Shown here piece by piece: positions 1 through 6,824 of a stretch of DNA of 12,313 nucleotides. A program made the position numbers and the translations under genes. Below the pieces are notes generated by a model. It was not told where the DNA came from, did not search any database, and was given only the letters and a program-made list of their open reading frames with translations. Source of the stretch: Erysipelotrichaceae bacterium UBA3379 (lineage in GTDB: Bacteria > Bacillota_I > Bacilli_A > Erysipelotrichales > Coprobacillaceae); contig DEPZ01000020.1 in NCBI GenBank assembly GCA_002359025.1, positions 27,310 through 39,622 of the forward strand, read 5' to 3'. How positions within the stretch are numbered: the stretch's first letter is position 1; each line of letters starts with the position of its first letter.

Positions 1-1427
1 CGTTGTTTTTGACCACCAGATAAGTTAGTTGCACCTTCACTGATAGGTTCTTGAAAACCTAATTCTTTATCCATAATAAATGAGTAAGCTTGTGCAATTT
101 TAGCAGCATGTTCTATTTCCTCAATAGAAGCATCTTTTTTACCAAAACGAATGTTATCTTCAATCGTTCCACTAAAAAGAATAGCTTTTTGTGGAATGAC
201 TCCTAACATATCTCTTAATTTATAAACATCATAATCCCTAATATCAATTCCATTGATCTTAATACTTCCACTTGTCACATCATAGAAACGAGGAATTAAA
301 TTCACCAAAGTACTTTTTCCTGAACCAGTGCTTCCAATAAATGCAATTGTTTGTCCTTTATATATTTTAAAAGAAATATCTTCTAAAACAGGTTCTTCTC
401 CATCAGGATATACAAAAGTCACATGATCAAATTCAATACTTAATTCTTGATCTTCATTTTGAACATTTGGGTGATTTTGAATCAAAGGTTCTGTTTCTAA
501 TATTTTTTGTATTCTTCTTGCTGAAACAGCAGCTCTAGGATACATCATAAACACAGTACAGAATAACATAATAGAAAACATCGCATGGAATAAATAATCC
601 ATAAATGCAACAAGCTGTCCGACTTCTAATGCTCCATTTTGAATTAAATGAGCAGCTACCCAATAAATTGTAATTCCTGCAATATTCATCAACATAAAGA
701 ATACAGGTTGTGTCATTGTCATTAATTTAAATAAACGTTTAGAATAACGAGTAAATTGTTCATTTGTTTCATCAAATCGTTTTTGTTCATAAGCATCATT
801 ATTAAAAGCACGAATAACTCTAATTCCACTTAAGTTCTCTCTTGATATTCTATTAATACTATCTAGAGATTGTTGTTGATTTTCAGAAATAGGTTTAGAA
901 ATTTTCGCTACAACAAATACACCAATAATAACTAATGGAATGGTTGCTCCAATAATATACGATAATGTTAAAGAAGATGTTGCTGTAATAATAAAGCTGA
1001 AAATAAACATAATAGGTGTCATTAAAGCTGTTCTTAATAACACATTAACAAATAATTGAATTTGGAAAGCATCATTATTTGTTCTGGTAATCATAGAAGA
1101 AATACCTATCTGATTAAATTCATTTGCTGTAAAAGACTGTGCTTTTGCAAAAATATCATTACGAATATCTCTTGTAATACTTGTAGAAATTCTTGCACAA
1201 CAATAACCTAATAAGATGGTTCCAGCAACTCCTATAACAGAAATAATCAGTATAAGAAATCCCATCTTATAAATGTATCCAATATCTTGATTAGTCACAC
1301 CAGTATCAATCATCTTTGCAACAATAGTAGGAATACCAAGCTCTACGAGTACAAAACCAAAGACTGATATCACATTTATCATGAACCAGAATTTATATTT
1401 TTTTAAATATTTAAGAATAAAGTTCAT
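1..1427 (-). CDS. ABC exporter half-transporter (permease-ATPase fusion), 3' end cut by window edge
   Basis: Translating the minus strand from ATG at 1427 gives an open frame of 475 residues that runs off the window. An AAAGGAG ribosome site lies 6 bases before the ATG. The N-terminal half (about residues 10-300) is hydrophobic with several membrane spans and the type I exporter fold (for example VIRAFNNDAYEQKRFDE near the end of the span region). The C-terminal half is an ATPase: Walker A GSTGSGKST near residue 363, Q-loop VIPQKAILFSGTI, and LSGGQKQR at the very edge. Walker B and the H-loop lie outside. By family this is an LmrA/MdlB/BmrC-type exporter acting as a dimer in the membrane; such genes often come as adjacent pairs, so a partner may follow beyond the edge. 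It diverges from a MerR regulator and starts from a MerR-type promoter, suggesting drug- or stress-induced export. The substrate cannot be told from sequence. Confidence 0.93.
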   Translation of the reverse strand, partial: MNFILKYLKKYKFWFMINVISVFGFVLVELGIPTIVAKMIDTGVTNQDIGYIYKMGFLILIISVIGVAGTILLGYCCARISTSITRDIRNDIFAKAQSFTANEFNQIGISSMITRTNNDAFQIQLFVNVLLRTALMTPIMFIFSFIITATSSLTLSYIIGATIPLVIIGVFVVAKISKPISENQQQSLDSINRISRENLSGIRVIRAFNNDAYEQKRFDETNEQFTRYSKRLFKLMTMTQPVFFMLMNIAGITIYWVAAHLIQNGALEVGQLVAFMDYLFHAMFSIMLFCTVFMMYPRAAVSARRIQKILETEPLIQNHPNVQNEDQELSIEFDHVTFVYPDGEEPVLEDISFKIYKGQTIAFIGSTGSGKSTLVNLIPRFYDVTSGSIKINGIDIRDYDVYKLRDMLGVIPQKAILFSGTIEDNIRFGKKDASIEEIEHAAKIAQAYSFIMDKELGFQEPISEGATNLSGGQKQ

Positions 1428-1442
1428 ACATAACTCCTTTCA

Positions 1443-1470
1443 TTGCAATTTTATTTCCTTTGGTTATAAT
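1443..1470 (+). promoter_or_regulatory. Probable promoter of the MerR regulator gene
   Basis: TTGCAA at 1443-1448 and TATAAT at 1465-1470 are separated by 16 bp on the plus strand, giving a predicted start near 1477 and a leader of about 36 bases. The predicted start falls inside the MerR dyad (1473-1493), so regulator binding there could also limit its own transcription (inference). A second TATAAT at 1475-1480 has no good -35. Confidence 0.5.
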
Positions 1471-1496
1471 AAACTATAATGTTACCTTATAGTCAA
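1466..1496 (-). promoter_or_regulatory. MerR-type promoter (19-bp spacer) of the ABC exporter
   Basis: On the minus strand TTGACT (1496-1491) and TATTAT (1471-1466) are separated by 19 bp instead of the usual 17. The spacer is filled by the dyad described separately. MerR-family activators (MerR, BmrR, TipA, SoxR) work on just such overlong spacers, twisting the DNA to realign the two boxes. Predicted start is about 30 bases before the exporter ATG. Confidence 0.75.
1473..1493. promoter_or_regulatory. MerR operator dyad
   Basis: A 21-bp inverted repeat, arms ACTATAA (1473-1479) and TTATAGT (1487-1493), perfect over 7 bp, with two further matched pairs flanking the central base at 1483. It covers nearly the whole 19-bp spacer of the exporter promoter and the predicted start of the regulator transcript. 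The likely ligand is the adjacent MerR protein. Confidence 0.75.
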
Positions 1497-1512
1497 GAGG
1501 GGGATTTATAAA

Positions 1513-2331
1513 ATGAAAGAAAAACTATTATCTTGTGGAACTTTTGCAAAAATATGTCAAGTAGAAAAGCATGTTTTATTCCATTATGATGAAATTGGAT
1601 TATTTAAACCTATATATGTTAATGAAAAGGGATATAGATATTATTCATACAGACAATATGATACTTTTAAAGTGATACTGGCATTAAAAAAGCTAGGGAT
1701 GTCTTTAAAAGATATTCAAGTCTATTTAAACCAACGTAATCCTCAAGATTTCTTAAATCTTCTTAACCAACAAGAAGATAAACTTAAAGAAGCTATTCAA
1801 CAATTAACATCTATACATGAAATGATAAAAAACTATAAGCATTTTACAGAGGAAGGATTACAAGTTAATAGAGATGATATCTTTATTCAAGAGTATCCAA
1901 CTGTTCCTTTACTATTATCAGAAAATATAGAAAATGCTTCTACAAAAGATTTTGGTGATTTTATGAAATCATATACAACTTTTATAGAAAACCATAATAT
2001 TATAACAAGTGAATTTGTTGGAATGATGCTTAGTGTAGAAAATATCTTAAAGGAAGATATTAATAATTATTCGTATTTTTTCACAACAACAAAACAAAAA
2101 CAATACAATTATATAAAAGCTAAAGGAGCTTATTTGTGTGCATATCATCAAGGAGAATATGCTTCGTTGGAAAAAACATATAAAAAGATGATAGATTATG
2201 CAAAAAGTCATCATCTTGAATTAGGAAAGTATGCTTATGAAGAATATATTCTTGCTGATATTAGCAGTAAAAAAAGTGAAGATTATCTAACAAAGATTTC
2301 TATACAGATTCTAAATGAAAAACACCTTTAA
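1513..2331 (+). CDS. MerR-family activator with BmrR/GyrI-like effector domain
   Basis: The 272-residue protein has an N-terminal winged helix-turn-helix of MerR type (about residues 6-75: FAKICQVEKHVLFHYDEIGL, then GYRYYSYRQYD and LGMSLKDI), a dimerisation coiled coil (about 80-112) and a C-terminal effector domain (about 120-272) with the GyrI/BmrR pattern: YLCAYHQGEYASLEKTYKKM, then the YEEYILAD strand and a terminal TKISIQIL strand. This is the build of BmrR, which binds lipophilic cations in the C-terminal domain. It is divergent from the ABC exporter, and the dyad between them sits in a 19-bp-spacer promoter, so it most likely activates the exporter. A G-rich ribosome site (around 1495-1503) precedes the ATG by 9 bases. 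The stop codon lies inside the terminator shared with the next, convergent gene. The inducer is unknown. Confidence 0.9.
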   Translation: MKEKLLSCGTFAKICQVEKHVLFHYDEIGLFKPIYVNEKGYRYYSYRQYDTFKVILALKKLGMSLKDIQVYLNQRNPQDFLNLLNQQEDKLKEAIQQLTSIHEMIKNYKHFTEEGLQVNRDDIFIQEYPTVPLLLSENIENASTKDFGDFMKSYTTFIENHNIITSEFVGMMLSVENILKEDINNYSYFFTTTKQKQYNYIKAKGAYLCAYHQGEYASLEKTYKKMIDYAKSHHLELGKYAYEEYILADISSKKSEDYLTKISIQILNEKHL

Positions 2332-2343
2332 TTGGTGTTTTTC
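2317..2343. terminator. Bidirectional terminator between convergent genes
   Basis: Perfect 10-bp arms GAAAAACACC (2317-2326) and GGTGTTTTTC (2334-2343) around a 7-base loop, with a T run on each strand. The stop codons of the MerR gene and of the convergent zinc-ribbon gene both lie in the loop, overlapping each other. Confidence 0.75.
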
Positions 2344-2522
2344 ATGTCTACATACAATTCTATATGCCCACATTCAGGGCACAATGCTGTTTTTAATGGA
2401 TGTTTGATTTTCTTTAGATCCTCTGTCTTTTCTATAATGACATAGTCATTAAGAGGTTTAGAGACATCTTCTAAGTAACAGTTTTCTTTCATTGTATGAT
2501 GACATATAGGACATGTACGCAT
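2328..2522 (-). CDS. Small zinc-ribbon protein of unknown role
   Basis: A 64-residue protein with two CxxC knuckles, CPIC at residues 4-7 and CPEC at 48-51, each followed by histidines (HH and GH). This is the pattern of a single zinc ribbon. Between the knuckles lies a charged strand/helix stretch. The start is placed at ATG 2522, which has AGAGGTG (2535-2529) 6 bases upstream; the frame extends three codons further to a GTG that overlaps this ribosome site and is unlikely to be used. It lies about 110 bp downstream of nanE on the same strand, with no strong terminator between, so it could be cotranscribed. Comparable small zinc-ribbon proteins are common in Firmicutes without a defined function, and none is assigned here. 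Confidence 0.75.
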   Translation of the reverse strand: MRTCPICHHTMKENCYLEDVSKPLNDYVIIEKTEDLKKIKHPLKTALCPECGHIELYVDMKNTN

Positions 2523-2633
2523 GACGATCACCTCTAATATTATTGTAACACAAATCAGAAGTTTGTTGATAACTAGAGTGAGTTTTTTGTTATCTATGTG
2601 AGTGAAAATTCTGTTTTCATTTATTGTTAATTG

Positions 2634-3305
2634 CTATTTTAATACATTTACAAATCGTTGAGTGATTTGTTGAGGTCTTGTAATTGCTCCGCCAACGACG
2701 GCACTAAAAACATGACATTCTTCGATAACACGTTTTAAATCTTCAGGAGTATTGATTTTTCCTTCAGCAATGACTGGTACATTTAAGGTTTCAACGCATT
2801 TTTTAAGAAGTTCAAAATCAGGACCCTCTAGATGTTTTGAATAATCTGTATATCCACAAAGGGTAGTAGACACGATATCAAATCCCATGTCCTGTGCCTT
2901 TACACATTCTTCATATGTAGAACAATCTGCCATAGCAAGTCTTCCATGAGCATGGATATATTTGACAAGATCTTCACATTTTTCATTATTTGGTCTTTGT
3001 CTAGAGGTTGCATCTAAAGCAATGATCTGACATGGAGTTGTGAGTAATTCTTTGACTTCTAAAAGAGTTGGTGTGATATAGATTTCACTATCATTATAAT
3101 TTCTTTTAATAATGCCAATGACAGGCAAATCACAAACCTTCATAATTTCATTAATATCTTCTACGGATTGCGCTCTGATTCCACTGGCTCCTCCAACTTT
3201 TGCAGCTATAGCCATACGAGACATAATAAAACTAGAATGTAATGGTTCATCTTCTAATGCTTGACAGGATACAATAAGTTTACCTTTTAATTTATCTAAT
3301 ATCAT
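2634..3305 (-). CDS. nanE: N-acetylmannosamine-6-phosphate 2-epimerase
   Basis: Converts N-acetylmannosamine-6-phosphate to N-acetylglucosamine-6-phosphate in the cytoplasm, a step of sialic acid and amino-sugar catabolism. The 223-residue protein is a complete TIM barrel of usual NanE length, with the family motifs in order: SCQ at 13-15, VGGASGIRA near 38-45, GIIKR with Lys67, ALDAT with Asp98, MADCST with Asp127, TTLCGYT near 147-153, EGKI with Glu181 and VVGGAITRPQQIT at 203-215. Lys67 and Glu181 match the catalytic lysine and glutamate known for the family. The start is ATG 3305, 7 bases after AGAAGG; the frame continues to a TTG at 3353 overlapping the upstream regulator, without a ribosome site. 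The XRE-type gene ends 19 bp upstream, suggesting an operon. No nanA, nanK or sialic acid transporter is in the window. Confidence 0.93.
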   Translation of the reverse strand: MILDKLKGKLIVSCQALEDEPLHSSFIMSRMAIAAKVGGASGIRAQSVEDINEIMKVCDLPVIGIIKRNYNDSEIYITPTLLEVKELLTTPCQIIALDATSRQRPNNEKCEDLVKYIHAHGRLAMADCSTYEECVKAQDMGFDIVSTTLCGYTDYSKHLEGPDFELLKKCVETLNVPVIAEGKINTPEDLKRVIEECHVFSAVVGGAITRPQQITQRFVNVLK

Positions 3306-3323
3306 TTGAATGCCTTCTATTTC

Positions 3324-3353
3324 ATTATAAATTGTATCTATGTTTTTTCGCAA
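3324..3353 (-). promoter_or_regulatory. Possible internal promoter of nanE
   Basis: On the minus strand TTGCGA (3353-3348) and TATAAT (3329-3324) are 18 bp apart, placing a start about 12-15 bases before the nanE ATG. It lies in the last codons of the upstream regulator gene. In DNA this AT-rich such a match can be chance, and readthrough from the regulator is equally plausible. Confidence 0.35.
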
Positions 3354-4047
3354 ATGATCTTAGTATATTCTTACAGTCATCATCTTTTACAAGAAACTGA
3401 TAATCTGAGTCATAAACTAATGAATCAAAGAAGTATCTTTGCATATTTTCAATAGCTTCTTGGTCTATACGAATGTCATCAGTATTTTGATAAAGCAAGG
3501 TGGCTTGTTGATTCCAAAATATCGTTATTGCCTCTAATATAGCTATAAGTGTTTGGAGAATCATATCTTTTATTTGATAATGACAATAATATTGCATAAG
3601 CCCGCTATAACATGGAAAAAGAAGAAAATGAAATTGTATATGGATATGATAATGTATCTTTGCGATAAGAGAGGATTCTTGTTGTTTGTTTTCAGTATTA
3701 TAAAATTCCAAAAGATTTAAGAGATATGAATTGATGCTTTCTAAAGCAGAGAGTAAATTCTCTTCCTTTTGTAAAGAAAGATATGATGTGAAATATGATA
3801 AATACTGATTGAAATGATATGTAGGATTGATTTCAATTCTTTGGGTGACAAGATTATAAGATAAAAGAGTATCAATATCTATATCTAATGTTTTTATGAG
3901 TTTTAAGAGTATAGATATATCAAGGGTATGTTGATTGTTTTCCCATTTTTTTAAAGTAGATAGGGGAATTTCTAAGATATGTGACATATCTTCTAGAGTT
4001 AAGTTTTTGTGTAATCTGATTTGTTTTATTATGCAATTGATATTCAT
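3325..4047 (-). CDS. XRE-family helix-turn-helix regulator with helical C-terminal domain
   Basis: A 240-residue protein whose first 60 residues form a Cro/CI-type helix-turn-helix (IIKQIRLHKNLTLEDMSHIL, then IPLSTLKKWENNQ and LLKLIKTLDIDIDTLL). About 180 residues of mostly helical, aromatic-rich sequence follow, with no motif I recognise; it may serve for dimerisation or ligand sensing. The start is ATG 4047 with AAGAAGG 7 bases upstream; a longer frame to a TTG at 4083 lacks a ribosome site. The gene ends 19 bp before nanE on the same strand, so it may control that gene and itself, though NanE operons are more often under RpiR-type regulators. A short dyad CCAAT-GA-ATTGG lies at 4080-4091, 33 bases upstream of the ATG, and might be its operator (inference). 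Confidence 0.8.
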   Translation of the reverse strand: MNINCIIKQIRLHKNLTLEDMSHILEIPLSTLKKWENNQHTLDISILLKLIKTLDIDIDTLLSYNLVTQRIEINPTYHFNQYLSYFTSYLSLQKEENLLSALESINSYLLNLLEFYNTENKQQESSLIAKIHYHIHIQFHFLLFPCYSGLMQYYCHYQIKDMILQTLIAILEAITIFWNQQATLLYQNTDDIRIDQEAIENMQRYFFDSLVYDSDYQFLVKDDDCKNILRSFAKKHRYNL

Positions 4048-4079
4048 ATAAATACCTTCTTTATATACTTCAATCTTAA

Positions 4080-4091
4080 CCAATGAATTGG
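4080..4091. promoter_or_regulatory. Short dyad upstream of the XRE gene, possible operator
   Basis: CCAAT and ATTGG arms (4080-4084, 4087-4091) around a two-base centre, between the XRE gene start and its likely promoter region. The arms are only 5 bp, so chance is a real alternative. Confidence 0.25.
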
Positions 4092-4157
4092 GGAATATTT
4101 AGGGAGATATAAAATATTTGTGCTTTTCCAATAATAAAATACTTGTTATAATATGTA

Positions 4158-4188
4158 AATAAAAAGATTCACAGTGAATCTTTTTATT
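4158..4188. terminator. Bidirectional terminator downstream of the 132-residue protein gene
   Basis: Perfect 14-bp arms (4158-4171 and 4175-4188, core AAAAAGATTCA / TGAATCTTTTT) around a 3-base loop CAG, with A/T runs on both flanks. The stop codon of the minus-strand gene at 4184-4186 lies in the arm. It separates this gene from the XRE-nanE group downstream. Confidence 0.8.
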
Positions 4189-4582
4189 GTTGGGTAAAGC
4201 ATAGATGAAGTTGATTATCGAAATTATCAATCAATGATTGGATATCACCATTGTTTTCAATGCAAGAGAGAACATCATTTTCTATCCATTGATCTAATTG
4301 ACTAATATTTTCATATGTTTCATCATGTATCATTTGACTATATTTTTCAGGAAATGCTAACCATTTTAATGATTGATATGATTTATAACGTGATTTAACT
4401 TTGCGAGTTGACTTTTTAATGTTTTCAACATCTTTATTTAAAATATCTTTTCTTAGTTGATCAAGTGATTCAGCAACTTCTGTTCCATTTTCTTTTTCAA
4501 ATTTTTCTAATGCTTCTTGCATTGTGAAAATTTTTGTACCGCCACAACTATTTAGCTCAACAATTGCATTAATCTTTCTCAT
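4184..4582 (-). CDS. Hypothetical 132-residue protein
   Basis: I do not recognise this protein. It begins MRKINAIVELNSCGG, then reads as charged helices (Lys/Glu-rich about residues 25-75, including DILNKDVENIKKSTRKVKSR), a short hydrophobic/aromatic stretch (SLKWLAFPEKY) and an acidic C-terminal part. No signal peptide or membrane span is visible. The start is ATG 4582, with a modest AGGGAA ribosome site just upstream; an open frame to a TTG at 4600 has none. It is a single gene, divergent from ftsE and closed by its own hairpin terminator. The codon pattern is like its neighbours and the frame is unbroken, so it is probably a real gene. Confidence 0.65.
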   Translation of the reverse strand: MRKINAIVELNSCGGTKIFTMQEALEKFEKENGTEVAESLDQLRKDILNKDVENIKKSTRKVKSRYKSYQSLKWLAFPEKYSQMIHDETYENISQLDQWIENDVLSCIENNGDIQSLIDNFDNQLHLCFTQQ

Positions 4583-4738
4583 AAGTTTCCCTGCTTTCAA
4601 TGAAATTATATACTACTATTATAGTATTTTATATAGAATTTTTCTACGATTAAGCATATTATTTTTAAAAAGTTTTGCAGATAAATCTGTAATTTTGTAT
4701 AAAAAACCATTATTTAACATTTTGTTGGATAAAATATA

Positions 4739-4747
4739 TGTTATAAT
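4739..4747 (+). promoter_or_regulatory. Extended -10 promoter of ftsE-ftsX
   Basis: TGTTATAAT (TG, one base, then TATAAT at 4742-4747) lies 20 bases before the ftsE ATG. No good -35 is found at 16-18 bp, which is tolerable for an extended -10 promoter. The predicted start near 4754 leaves a very short leader containing the GAGAGGTGA ribosome site. Confidence 0.55.
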
Positions 4748-4767
4748 GAGTCGAGAGGTGAGATATA

Positions 4768-5460
4768 ATGATAAAACTTGAAAATGTCACTAAAGTTTAC
4801 AAAACAGGTGTAAGAGCACTTAATGATATGAATGTTAATATAGGTCCTGGAGAGTTTGTTTATGTTATTGGACCTACTGGAGCAGGAAAATCTACTTTTA
4901 TTAAGTTATTGTATAGGGAAGAAAAAGCAACTTCTGGAACTGTTATTGTTGCAGGGCAGGATGTATCTAAAATTAGAAACAATAAAGTTCCTTACTTTAG
5001 AAGAAATATAGGAGTTGTTTTTCAAAATTTCAGATTATTACCAAAAAAGACAGTTTTCGAAAACGTTGCTTTTGCATTAGAAGTTATTGATACGCCACGT
5101 TTAGAAATCAGGAAAAAAGTAAGAAAAACATTAGAACTTGTAGGACTGGAAGAAAAAGCCAATGCCTTTCCACATGAACTTTCAGGTGGACAACAACAAA
5201 GGGTTGCGATTGCTAGAGCGATTGTGAATAGTCCTAAAGTCTTGATTGCAGATGAACCAACAGGAAATCTAGATCCTGATACATCAAAAGAAATCATTGA
5301 ACTTCTAGAAAGAGTTAATGAAATCAACAATACAACAGTATTGGTTGTTACTCATGATAAAGAAATTGTTCAAAAATATAAAAAGAGAACAATCTTAATA
5401 GAAGATGGTTGCATAAAAACAGATACAAGTACAGGAGGTTATGCAAATGGAATTGATTAG
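4768..5460 (+). CDS. ftsE: Cell-division ABC ATPase FtsE
   Basis: The cytoplasmic ATPase of the FtsEX complex, which transmits ATP-driven motion through FtsX to activate peptidoglycan hydrolases outside the cell. The 230 residues carry every ABC motif: Walker A GPTGAGKST (35-43), Q-loop Gln86, signature LSGGQQQR (138-145), Walker B VLIADEP (158-164), D-loop NLD and His196. The FtsE-typical strings FRRNIGVVFQNFRLLP and ADEPTGNLDP are present, and the length is normal. The ribosome site GAGAGGTGA precedes the ATG. The gene overlaps ftsX by 14 bp, indicating coupled translation of the two subunits. Confidence 0.95.
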   Translation: MIKLENVTKVYKTGVRALNDMNVNIGPGEFVYVIGPTGAGKSTFIKLLYREEKATSGTVIVAGQDVSKIRNNKVPYFRRNIGVVFQNFRLLPKKTVFENVAFALEVIDTPRLEIRKKVRKTLELVGLEEKANAFPHELSGGQQQRVAIARAIVNSPKVLIADEPTGNLDPDTSKEIIELLERVNEINNTTVLVVTHDKEIVQKYKKRTILIEDGCIKTDTSTGGYANGID

Positions 5461-6355
5461 TTGTATAAGAAACTTCCCAAAACATTGTAAAACAGCAATG
5501 CAAAATATTTGGCGAAATGGAGTTATGTCTATTTCTTCTATATTTGCTGTGACAATTACACTTGTATTAATTGCTGTTATAGGGATCGTAGCAATTAATA
5601 TTCAAGATATGACTTATGATATAGAAAATCAATTAACAATCTATGTTCAAATGGACAAGGGTGTCAGTGATGAAGAAGCGAAAAAGATTCAACCTGAAAT
5701 AGAAAAAATAGATGGTGTAAAATCTGTTACATTTTCTTCAAAAAATGATGAATTAGATAAATTAATGGAAAATCTAGATAAAGAAGGAAAAGAATTATTT
5801 GAAACATATAGAGGAGAAGATAATCCTTTAGGAGCAGCATTTGTTGTTGAAGTCAAAGATGCTAAACAAATCAAACAAATATCTGATAAGATAGCTGATT
5901 TAAATCATGTCAATGAGTCTACAGCAGGAGGAGAATCAACATCATCATTAGTTAAAAGTTTAGAAACTGTACGTAATGGTGGAGCTATATTCGTTGTAGG
6001 ATTAACAATTGTTGCATTATTCATGATTGCCAATACAATTAAGATTACAATTACTTCAAGACAAACAGAAATTGCCATTATGCGTATGGTTGGAGCAAGC
6101 AACTGGTATATTCGATTACCATATATGCTAGAAGGTGTGTTTATAGGTATACTAGGTGCGATTCTACCTATCATTATAGTATACTTTGGATATACTGCAG
6201 TCTTTAGTCATGCTGGTAGTGTATTACCATCATTTATTAGTATGCGTGAACCTTTCCCATTTATCTGGCAATGCTCACTTGTATTGGTATTATTAGGTAG
6301 TGGTGTTGGTTTAATTGGAAGTTTCCTTTCAGTAAGAAAATTCTTGAAATTCTAA
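5447..6355 (+). CDS. ftsX: Cell-division membrane protein FtsX
   Basis: The membrane partner of FtsE. The 302 residues have the canonical four spans: TM1 about 28-52, a large extracellular domain 53-176, TM2 about 178-198, TM3 about 225-250 and TM4 about 274-296. Typical FtsX sequence is seen in the N-terminal RNGVMSISSI, the ISDKIADLNHV region before TM2, and RQTEIAIMRMVGASNWYIRLP in the loop between TM2 and TM3. ATG 5447 is chosen because AGGAGG (5433-5438) sits 8 bases upstream; ATG 5441 in the same frame would be only 2 bases from it. The extracellular loop of FtsX is known to contact a hydrolase or its activator, but no hydrolase gene such as pcsB or cwlO is adjacent here, as a terminator follows directly. 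Confidence 0.95.
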   Translation: MELISCIRNFPKHCKTAMQNIWRNGVMSISSIFAVTITLVLIAVIGIVAINIQDMTYDIENQLTIYVQMDKGVSDEEAKKIQPEIEKIDGVKSVTFSSKNDELDKLMENLDKEGKELFETYRGEDNPLGAAFVVEVKDAKQIKQISDKIADLNHVNESTAGGESTSSLVKSLETVRNGGAIFVVGLTIVALFMIANTIKITITSRQTEIAIMRMVGASNWYIRLPYMLEGVFIGILGAILPIIIVYFGYTAVFSHAGSVLPSFISMREPFPFIWQCSLVLVLLGSGVGLIGSFLSVRKFLKF

Positions 6356-6376
6356 TAGACTTATCATTTAAGAATG

Positions 6377-6410
6377 TAAAACGAGGTTTCGATTTTGAAA
6401 CCTCGTTTTA
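6377..6410. terminator. Strong bidirectional terminator between ftsX and the YolD-like gene
   Basis: Perfect 14-bp arms (6377-6390 and 6397-6410; core ACGAGGTTTC / GAAACCTCGT) around a 6-base loop, flanked by T runs on either strand. It serves the ftsEX operon on plus and the polymerase-YolD operon on minus, whose last stop codon lies within the arm. Confidence 0.9.
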
Positions 6411-6824
6411 ATCTCTATTTATAGAATAAATATCATTAATAGGTATTTTTGTAGAATCAGTGAAGATAAGACAATGCGAATATGCATCTATCTTTTTTAG
6501 ATGTCCGGTGTATATGAGATAGTGACCACCGGATTTTTTTGAGTCTTTAACAAAATAAGTGATACTGACTTGGGGTTGATGGTGAATATCTTGTTGAAGT
6601 AAAGCTAATTGATGGTTAATGATATCTATCTGGTTATTGTCTAATAATTTTCTTTGTTCTGTTAGACGTCCTTTTTCATAAACGGCTTCTTTGTGACCTG
6701 TAAGAGCAGCAAATGGAGCAAATTGCGCGGCTCTATCTTGCATAGACATAGGTGGATGTTTTTTAGATTTTGGTCTAGGAATATTGATGATATCATCATA
6801 ATTGTGTATATCTTTATAAGTCAT
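6408..6824 (-). CDS. YolD-like family protein
   Basis: A 138-residue protein of the YolD-like family, recognised from the N-terminal block around residues 8-45: YDDIINIPRPKSKKHPPMS followed by QDRAAQFAPFAALTGH. The C-terminal part is a small beta-rich domain (SITYFVKDSKKSGGHYLIY and later strands). YolD-like genes in Firmicutes commonly sit next to UmuC/UvrX-type polymerases, and it has been proposed that they help the polymerase in the damage response; the molecular role is unsettled. Here its ATG overlaps the polymerase stop codon (ATGA, 4 bp) and AGGAGG lies 9 bases upstream, so the two are clearly cotranscribed and translationally coupled. Confidence 0.88.
   Translation of the reverse strand: MTYKDIHNYDDIINIPRPKSKKHPPMSMQDRAAQFAPFAALTGHKEAVYEKGRLTEQRKLLDNNQIDIINHQLALLQQDIHHQPQVSITYFVKDSKKSGGHYLIYTGHLKKIDAYSHCLIFTDSTKIPINDIYSINRD

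Noticed and set aside
3306..3353. Longer nanE start (TTG at 3353).
   Set aside because: Overlaps the end of the XRE gene, has no ribosome site, and gives a length above the family norm; ATG 3305 has AGAAGG at the right distance.
4143..4152. Plus-strand TATAAT (4147-4152) as a promoter for a small RNA.
   Set aside because: The predicted start would lie right at the terminator hairpin at 4158-4188, so any transcript would be only the hairpin itself; the -35 is poor.
4524..4781. Plus-strand frame of 85 codons running into ftsE.
   Set aside because: It starts inside the opposite-strand 132-residue gene, crosses the AT-rich intergenic region and has no ribosome site.
5022..5330. Minus-strand frames inside ftsE, ftsX (5689-5874, 5905-6174) and the glucosidase (10461-10724).
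   Set aside because: They lie antisense to well-identified genes, have no ribosome sites and read as low-complexity reverse translations.
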